DNA of 56,633 bases from Hyphomicrobiales bacterium (GTDB lineage Bacteria; Pseudomonadota; Alphaproteobacteria; Rhizobiales; Devosiaceae), in NCBI GenBank assembly GCA_026989045.1, contig JALSJY010000172.1:1-56633 (forward strand), in the 5' to 3' direction. A program made the translations under genes and the position numbers. Below the pieces are notes generated by a model. The model did not search any database. It saw only the letters and a list, made by a program, of their open reading frames with translations, and had not been told where the DNA came from. Shown here piece after piece: positions 51,853 to 56,633 of this stretch (its first letter is position 1; the number at the start of each line of letters is the position of its first letter).

Positions 51853-52218
51853 ATGGCTGATGTCACCTTAGAGATAAATGATCGCAAGTATAGAATGTCG
51901 TGTGAAGATGGCCAAGAACATCATTTGATAGAGCTTGGTAGGCGGTTCAACATTTTTGTTGATGGTTTTAAGGACGAGTTTGGTGAAATTGGCGATAATC
52001 GCCTAACTGTTATGGCTGGCATTGCGGTGATGGATAATGTAGTTGAGCTGGAGAATAGCCTTAAACAATTGAAAGCCGAACTTGCTAAACTAAATGAAGA
52101 AGAGGGTGCTTTGGCGCAAGAAAAAGAAAAACAAGAAAAAGATTTTGCTAAACGCATGAACGAAGTTGCACAAAAGCTTGAACTTGTCACAAGCGCTTTA
52201 TCACAATCAAAAAGTTAG
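51853..52218 (+). CDS. zapA: Cell division protein ZapA
   Basis: 121-residue FtsZ-ring-associated protein. The N-terminal ZapA globular domain is VTLEINDRKYRMSCEDGQEHHLIELGRRFNIFVDGFKDEFGEIGDNRLTVMAGIAVMDNV; a long C-terminal coiled coil follows (LKQLKAELAKLNEEEGALAQEKEKQEKDF). AAGGCG lies before the ATG. The downstream ssrS-5-FCL order is the classical proteobacterial zapA-ssrS-fau arrangement. Confidence 0.93.
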   Translation: MADVTLEINDRKYRMSCEDGQEHHLIELGRRFNIFVDGFKDEFGEIGDNRLTVMAGIAVMDNVVELENSLKQLKAELAKLNEEEGALAQEKEKQEKDFAKRMNEVAQKLELVTSALSQSKS

Positions 52219-52273
52219 ATTTATTTTTAAACTACCCTTTGCACAATGGCTTTATAGTCTTATATCTATATTT

Positions 52274-52420
52274 GCTGCCCGTCTCGTGTAGGTTTAAATG
52301 CTTGAGGCCTTAACTTTTCTCAGGGAGCTACCTCTGACCAGACTCGTGGGTTTGGATATGCGGCGCCCACCTATTCACTTAGGTTCTCGAGATAAGCAAC
52401 CCACGGTCGGGTGGCGCTTT
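52274..52420 (+). ncRNA. ssrS: 6S RNA
   Basis: The 229-nt gap between zapA and the 5-FCL gene holds a long self-complementary RNA. Its closing stem is GCTGCCCG (52274-52281) with CGGGTGGC (52408-52415), and further complementary blocks include GTGGG/CCCAC inside. It has the size (about 145 nt) and genomic position of alphaproteobacterial 6S RNA, which mimics an open promoter and sequesters sigma-70 RNA polymerase. A promoter TTGCAC-N16-TATATC (52239-52266) fits a start near 52274. Exact ends are approximate. Confidence 0.85.
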
Positions 52421-52447
52421 TAAATTTAGAGTTTTTAAGATAGATTT

Positions 52448-53014
52448 GTGAAAAATAATAATTCAAAACCATTATTAAGAAAACAAACGCTTGCTGCTAG
52501 GTCTGCAATTTCAAGCAAACAGAAAAACTTGGCCGTAAATAATGCGGCAAAATTATTCATTAAAAATATACCGATGAATCACAATGATATTATCGCCGCT
52601 TATTGGCCAATTTCTGGTGAGTTGGATTGCTTGCCTTTAGTTGAGCAATTATGGGCGAGGGGGCATCAAATATGCCTACCTGTAACTATAGCTGAAAATA
52701 AGCCGCTTATCTTTAGGGTTTGGCAAAAGGGGCAAAAGCTAATTGATGGCGGACATGGAATAAAAACCCCAGATAAAAATACATCAATTTTAGTGCCAAA
52801 TATTATCATCATGCCGCTAGTGGCTTTTGATAAAAAAGGCGCGCGGCTTGGTTATGGCAAGGGTTATTATGACAGAACGATTGCCAAAATGGAACAAAAG
52901 CCTTTATTGGTGGGTTATGGTTTTGCTTTGCAAGAAGTTGAGCATATAAATAGCGAAAGCCATGATGCTCCGCTTGATTATGTGGTGAGTGAAAAAAAGG
53001 TAGTTAAGTTTTAA
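52448..53014 (+). CDS. 5-formyltetrahydrofolate cyclo-ligase
   Basis: 188-residue enzyme (YgfA/Fau family) that converts 5-formyl-THF to methenyl-THF using ATP. LLRKQTLAARSAIS at the N-terminus, AYWPISGELDCLPL, and the signature ARLGYGKGYYDRTI near the C-terminus. GTG start at 52448, immediately after 6S RNA, from whose transcript it may also be expressed. Its stop overlaps the next start by 1 nt (TAATG). Confidence 0.93.
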   Translation: MKNNNSKPLLRKQTLAARSAISSKQKNLAVNNAAKLFIKNIPMNHNDIIAAYWPISGELDCLPLVEQLWARGHQICLPVTIAENKPLIFRVWQKGQKLIDGGHGIKTPDKNTSILVPNIIIMPLVAFDKKGARLGYGKGYYDRTIAKMEQKPLLVGYGFALQEVEHINSESHDAPLDYVVSEKKVVKF

Positions 53015-53829
53015 TGCGGATATTATTTTTGGGCGATGTAGTGGGCAAGGTTGGGCGCAAGGCAATAGTTGAAAGACTGCCCTCATTGATAGAAAAGCTC
53101 AAACTGGATTTTGTGATAGTGAATGGCGAAAATGCCAGCCATGGGCGCGGGCTTACTGAAAAGCATTTTAATGAATTGATTGGGGCTGGCGCTGATGTGG
53201 TAACGCTTGGTGATCATGCTTGGGATCAAAAAGAAACGCTTGGCTATATTGCACGTGAGCAGAATCTTGTGCGCCCGATAAATATGGCAAAAGGCACTGC
53301 TGGACGTGGTGCGACTTTAGTGAGCGCAAAAAATGGCCAGCAGGTTTTGGTAGTGCAGGGGTTGGGACGAGTATTTATGAACCCAATTGATTGCCCATTC
53401 TTAGCAATAGAAGACGCAATAGCGCAATGTCCGCTTGGCGAAATGGCAGATGCTATCATTGTAGATTTTCACGTTGAAGCAACGTCTGAAATTCAGGCAA
53501 TGGGGCATTTTCTTGATGGGCGTGCCTCATTAGTGGTCGGCACGCATACCCATATCCCAACCTCAGATCAGCGAATATTAAAAGGCGGCACAGCGCTTAT
53601 GAGTGACGCTGGCATGTGCGGTGATTATGATAGTGTTATCGGGGTGCAAACGGACGAACCGCTAAACCGCTTTTTAACAGGAGTGCCAAAAGAGCGCTTC
53701 ACACCAGCTGAAGGAGAAGCAACACTTTCGGGCGTAATGATTGAGAGCGATGATAAAAGCGGACTTTGTGTGCGTGTTGAGCCGATAAGAATTGGTGGAA
53801 GTTTAACGCAGGTTATGCCGATAGTTTAG
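53014..53829 (+). CDS. YmdB-type metallophosphoesterase (TIGR00282 family)
   Basis: 271-residue dinuclear-metal phosphoesterase. ILFLGDVVGKVGRKAI (Asp ligand), VNGENASHGRGL, VTLGDHAWDQKE, VDFHVEATSEIQAMG and GTHTHIPTSDQRIL supply the metal ligands. The family member YmdB hydrolyses cyclic nucleotides in Bacillus; the substrate here is unproven. Translationally coupled to the 5-FCL gene by a 1-nt overlap. Confidence 0.9.
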   Translation: MRILFLGDVVGKVGRKAIVERLPSLIEKLKLDFVIVNGENASHGRGLTEKHFNELIGAGADVVTLGDHAWDQKETLGYIAREQNLVRPINMAKGTAGRGATLVSAKNGQQVLVVQGLGRVFMNPIDCPFLAIEDAIAQCPLGEMADAIIVDFHVEATSEIQAMGHFLDGRASLVVGTHTHIPTSDQRILKGGTALMSDAGMCGDYDSVIGVQTDEPLNRFLTGVPKERFTPAEGEATLSGVMIESDDKSGLCVRVEPIRIGGSLTQVMPIV

Positions 53830-53931
53830 GGTTGAAATGATGTTGGCACTTCCAACAGTGTCATTACTTATTGAATTTTTTAGACGTTTACGGCAATGAT
53901 TTATCGTAATAATAAGAAATGCACAGGCTCA

Positions 53932-54474
53932 CTAAATCTCAAGTTTAATAATTTGGCAATTATCTGGCTGTATTCCAGTTAGCACTCGGATGAAATTGCC
54001 ATGAGATACAATTGCTGTAGAGTGAAGCTTAGTATTTTTAGCCCACTCAACAAATGTTTCCGCCCGTTTTTCAAGCGAAGCAAGTGGCTCTACACTAAAG
54101 CCATGGTGGTTTTTCTCCCCATCATACCACCAAGGGTCATCAAGATGATCAAAGTCAAGATGCTCCCAATTTTTTGCTAGATGTTCAGGCCTCGTCCCCA
54201 CATCTCCACTATAAGATAATTGCTCGCGTACTAGTGGGTTAATGGCTATAGGCAAACTTCTCTCAAACATATATTCAGCTGTTTCAAGCGTGCGAGTGAG
54301 TGGGGAGACTATCAGCTTTTCAACGTTTAATTCAGATATTTTTTGTCGTCCCTCTATGGCTTGCTCTTTACCCAGTTTTGAAAGGGGTGCGTCAAATATC
54401 ATCGGGTCAATAAAATCATTTTTAAAGGCCGCATTAAACTCGGATTGTGCGTGTCGAATAAGATAAATATTCAT
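53932..54474 (-). CDS. Histidine phosphatase (phosphoglycerate mutase-like) family protein
   Basis: 180 residues. LIRHAQSEFN at the N-terminus gives the RHG-type phospho-acceptor His8, EKLIVSPLTRTLETAEY supplies the second arginine, and TAIVSHGNFIRVL the second catalytic histidine. Probably a broad-specificity small-molecule or sugar phosphatase. Encoded 3 nt after yebC, so cotranscribed with it. Confidence 0.88.
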   Translation of the reverse strand: MNIYLIRHAQSEFNAAFKNDFIDPMIFDAPLSKLGKEQAIEGRQKISELNVEKLIVSPLTRTLETAEYMFERSLPIAINPLVREQLSYSGDVGTRPEHLAKNWEHLDFDHLDDPWWYDGEKNHHGFSVEPLASLEKRAETFVEWAKNTKLHSTAIVSHGNFIRVLTGIQPDNCQIIKLEI

Positions 54475-54477
54475 ATT

Positions 54478-55230
54478 TTATCCAGCCTCAATCTTAGCCA
54501 TATCCGCTTCACTTATTTCAAAATTAGAATAAACATTTTGCACGTCATCATCATCTTCTAGTGTTTCAATTAGCTTGATCAATGTTGCGCCTTTTTCTGC
54601 GTTTAGTGGTGTGTCATTATGCGGTTTAAAAATTGGTTTTACGGATTCAGCTTCTGTGCCTAATTCTTTTGCCAAAGCTACAGAAACATCGCCAATGCTT
54701 TCAAATTCGCAATAAATAATATGCCCATTTTCATCTGAGATAACATCTTCTGCCCCTGCTTCTAATGCTGCCATCATTACATCGTCCGCATCGCCTGCGC
54801 TTAGCGGATAAATAATTTCACCAATTCTATCAAACATAAAGGCGACTGAATTTGTCTCGCCCAATGAGCCACCATTCTTTGAAAATGCGGCACGGATATT
54901 TGATGCGGTGCGGTTACGATTATCTGTTAGTGTTTCAACTATTACTGCAACGCCGCCCGGCCCATACCCCTCATAGCGCACCTCTTGATATTCAGCGCCT
55001 TCGTGCGAGCTGGCTTTTTTTATTGCTCGCTCAATATTGTCTTTGGGCATAGATTGCCCTTTGGCGTTCTGCACGGCAAGGCGTAGGCGTGGGTTCATTG
55101 CTGGGTCTGGCATTCCAGATTTTGCTGCAACGGTTATTTCTTTTGAGAGCTTTGAAAATAATTTTGAGCGCAAACCATCTTGGCGGCCTTTGCGGTGCAT
55201 GATGTTTTTAAACTTGGAATGTCCTGCCAT
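54478..55230 (-). CDS. yebC: YebC/PmpR family protein (TACO1-like)
   Basis: 250-residue protein with the family N-terminus MAGHSKFKNIMHRKGRQD..RSKLFSKLSKEI, then NPRLRLAVQNAKGQSMPKDNIERAIKKA and YEGYGPGGVAVIVETLTDNRNRT. Long annotated as a transcriptional regulator; more recent work on the family links it to translation of polyproline stretches. That would fit beside efp in the same genome. First gene of a two-gene unit with a histidine phosphatase. Confidence 0.95.
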   Translation of the reverse strand: MAGHSKFKNIMHRKGRQDGLRSKLFSKLSKEITVAAKSGMPDPAMNPRLRLAVQNAKGQSMPKDNIERAIKKASSHEGAEYQEVRYEGYGPGGVAVIVETLTDNRNRTASNIRAAFSKNGGSLGETNSVAFMFDRIGEIIYPLSAGDADDVMMAALEAGAEDVISDENGHIIYCEFESIGDVSVALAKELGTEAESVKPIFKPHNDTPLNAEKGATLIKLIETLEDDDDVQNVYSNFEISEADMAKIEAG

Positions 55231-55362
55231 AATATTTCTCTTTTTAAATTACGCTTTTGTTGCTTATAAAAATTTGCCAGAGGTAAGTCAAAGGATAAGC
55301 TAAAAGAAAATTGGGTCTTATCGAGATGACAAGACCCAAAATAAATATACTAGTGCTGACTA

Positions 55363-55782
55363 TTACTCAGCAGGAGAAATCTTTGCCTTTGCTATTGCTA
55401 AGCCCAACCAAACAACAGAAACAATGATTGAGATAGCACCAACAAGCACCAAATAAAATGGCAATCCAAATAAGAATTCTGCCATGATGCCAAGAGGCAT
55501 TAACATGCCCATCAGGCCTGTAATAGAAACCCATTTTGCTGAAAACTCAGAAATCGGCAGTTTTAATAATAGATAGCCAATCATTATATTTAAGAAGGCA
55601 AATAAATTTCCATGCACATGCGCAAGTCTAGACTGAAAATGCAACCCATCATTTGCATTAGCTATCCACTCTTCTTTACCGGGTGCGAAATCACGCATAT
55701 AAATTAGAGCAAATCCATAAAGCATAAAGCCGCCCATGAATAATAACCCACCAACAATATTCTTTTTTCCATAATTTTTCAT
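55363..55782 (-). CDS. Four-helix membrane protein of unknown function
   Basis: 139 residues with four hydrophobic helices at about 9-28, 53-74, 86-106 and 110-131. I do not recognise a named family with certainty. The segment QSRLAHVHGNLFAFLNIMIGYLLL, with two histidines and an asparagine in or at helix 2, is polar enough to suggest a cofactor or substrate site. Its AH..G....LN.M pattern loosely recalls styrene-oxide isomerase-type four-helix proteins (weak, by eye). AAGGAAA precedes the ATG. It follows the TetR gene with a 1-nt gap, so it is probably controlled by that regulator. Confidence 0.75.
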   Translation of the reverse strand: MKNYGKKNIVGGLLFMGGFMLYGFALIYMRDFAPGKEEWIANANDGLHFQSRLAHVHGNLFAFLNIMIGYLLLKLPISEFSAKWVSITGLMGMLMPLGIMAEFLFGLPFYLVLVGAISIIVSVVWLGLAIAKAKISPAE

Positions 55783-55783
55783 T

Positions 55784-56401
55784 TTATTTCCTTTGTTTGT
55801 TTGTTTTTATTTGATTAAAATCAATCAAATCTAATTGTATTATGAGAAGTCGTATTCCTTCTTTTGAAAGATCAAAGCCTTTCTGACTAACTGACCAACG
55901 CATACCAACCCCCTGCACCAGAGCAATGATAAGAAAACTCAGGTCAAAAGCTCTCTCTTCACCATATCCAGCCTTAATAAATTCCTTTGTGATATATTTG
56001 CGAAACTGCATCATCATATGAGTAAAAATTTTTCTTAATTCTTCATTTGATTGCTGTAGCTCATAAGAAAACATGATTGTTAAAATGGCGGGATTTTTGC
56101 TCAATAGAGCAAAATGCTCTTCAACAAGCGCCTTTATCTTACCTTTTGGTGTTAGGGTTTTTCGTAATGGTTTTGACCAATAGGATTGAGCTCTATTTGC
56201 AATTTCATTAGCCACACTAAGCCAAATATCTTGCTTAGTTGGAAAATGCTTAAATATTCCTGCATGGGTAAGCCCTGAAGCCTTTGCAATTGTGGCTGTT
56301 GATAAGCGATCTGGTCCATCAATACCTGCCAATGATAAAACTGTTTCTATAATTATAGCTTTTCGTTCTTTTGCACTCATTCGAGTTTTATTTTTTTGCA
56401 T
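55784..56401 (-). CDS. TetR/AcrR-family transcriptional regulator
   Basis: 205 residues. The N-terminal TetR helix-turn-helix is RKAIIIETVLSLAGIDGPDRLSTATIAKASGLTHAGIFKHFPTKQDIWLSVANEI; the helical ligand domain follows (KIKALVEEHFALLSKNPAIL...). The ATG at 56401 is chosen because GAGG is 7 nt upstream; the open frame reaches 56431. It forms an operon with the four-helix membrane protein gene. An inverted repeat at 56520-56541, about 120 nt upstream, is its likely operator. Ligand unknown. Confidence 0.88.
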   Translation of the reverse strand: MQKNKTRMSAKERKAIIIETVLSLAGIDGPDRLSTATIAKASGLTHAGIFKHFPTKQDIWLSVANEIANRAQSYWSKPLRKTLTPKGKIKALVEEHFALLSKNPAILTIMFSYELQQSNEELRKIFTHMMMQFRKYITKEFIKAGYGEERAFDLSFLIIALVQGVGMRWSVSQKGFDLSKEGIRLLIIQLDLIDFNQIKTNKQRK

Positions 56402-56519
56402 AAAAAGCCTCAAACAGCAGATTTTCTTCATTAGCTAATAAAATATGAAACCACCTCCTAACCTAATAAACAAATGCACCAAACAGTCGCTTTAATAGTA
56501 TAGTTTGTTTTATGATTAG

Positions 56520-56541
56520 TTAGTAAGTGCTTACTTACTAA
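56520..56541. promoter_or_regulatory. Inverted-repeat operator upstream of the TetR gene
   Basis: TTAGTAAG-N6-CTTACTAA, perfect 8-bp arms, 22 bp in all. An inner GTAAG-TG-CTTAC overlaps it. The length and AGTAAG/CTTACT arms are typical of TetR-family operators. It may serve the TetR-membrane protein unit, a divergent gene beyond the right edge, or both. No other feature is seen between 56402 and the window end. Confidence 0.6.
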
Positions 56542-56633
56542 TGCGGTTATTTATATATTGCAAGTAAAAACTATTCCTAAAAATATAAATTAACACCAAA
56601 AATACGTTTCTATTAACTCTAAGCATAGGAAAT

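Noticed and set aside
52219..52447. Riboswitch in front of the 5-formyltetrahydrofolate cyclo-ligase gene
   Set aside because: Position, length and closing-stem structure fit 6S RNA, and no known riboswitch core is visible.
53841..53857. TGTTGG/CCAACA hairpin after the YmdB-type gene as a terminator
   Set aside because: The stem is only 6 bp and no U tract follows immediately; termination there is not supported.
1..56633. CRISPR array, prophage or insertion sequence
   Set aside because: No regularly spaced repeats, transposase, integrase or phage structural genes were seen on either strand.

Overview
The window comes from an AT-rich alphaproteobacterium, most likely of the Hyphomicrobiales (Rhizobiales) or a close relative. 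This rests on families that are largely alphaproteobacterial: CpdR, RcdA, GapR (DUF2312), TrcR (DUF1013), DUF1192, DUF4164 and DUF1036 proteins, cysteine-free L31 and L36, and a 6S RNA lying between zapA and the 5-formyltetrahydrofolate cyclo-ligase gene. There is no phage, transposon, CRISPR array or plasmid gene. It is a core chromosomal segment, densely packed and mostly in short operons.

Layout. 1-6.1 kb: 5' two thirds of gltB; a small heat-shock gene with a ROSE-like leader hairpin; a candidate sRNA; a lysophospholipase-type hydrolase; and an SPFH / ribbon-helix-helix / DUF4177 operon whose promoter carries twin palindromes. 6.1-8.6 kb: hisN-type phosphatase, N-formylglutamate amidohydrolase, cpdR, an interspersed inverted repeat and tRNA-Val(GAC). 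8.6-17 kb: a beta-oxidation locus (fadD and a MerR regulator on one strand, fadE-fadJ-fadI divergent) with shared palindromic operators in the intergenic region. 17-27.4 kb: response regulator, rpmJ, pyk, a DUF1036 protein, gapR, dxs, two cell-wall genes (DUF882 and a YcbB-type L,D-transpeptidase) and an NtrC-family regulator without GAFTGA. 27.6-33.6 kb: pepF, the pntAA-pntAB-pntB transhydrogenase operon, a hydrolase and rpsU. 33.7-39.4 kb: purEK, two divergent YdcH-like genes, trcR, a quinone oxidoreductase, a DUF1192 gene, a strongly predicted CtrA-controlled sRNA, rcdA and rpmE. 39.5-56.6 kb: ABC exporter, sulfide:quinone oxidoreductase-like gene, a non-flagellar MotA/MotB-like pair, suhB, efp, Sel1-repeat protein, ThiE-like protein, pgk, tkt, DUF4164 gene, zapA, 6S RNA, 5-FCL, YmdB-type phosphoesterase, a histidine phosphatase, yebC, and a TetR/four-helix membrane protein pair with its own palindromic operator.

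How it works together. Four cell-cycle or nucleoid factors of the CtrA/ClpXP circuit and chromosome organisation (cpdR, gapR, trcR, rcdA) lie within 31 kb. The most notable non-coding signal is at 38280-38411, between the DUF1192 gene and rcdA: a perfect CtrA box and promoter lead into an RNA of about 94 nt. A hairpin loop in that RNA displays CUCCUCCC, complementary to a Shine-Dalgarno sequence, and an intrinsic terminator follows. I think this is the best candidate for an undescribed regulatory element here, because it would tie CtrA output to post-transcriptional control beside a gene whose product helps destroy CtrA. A second C-rich-loop sRNA candidate lies at 3421-3559. Most remaining genes are housekeeping. 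All starts, promoters and RNA features are read by eye without database searches or folding programs.
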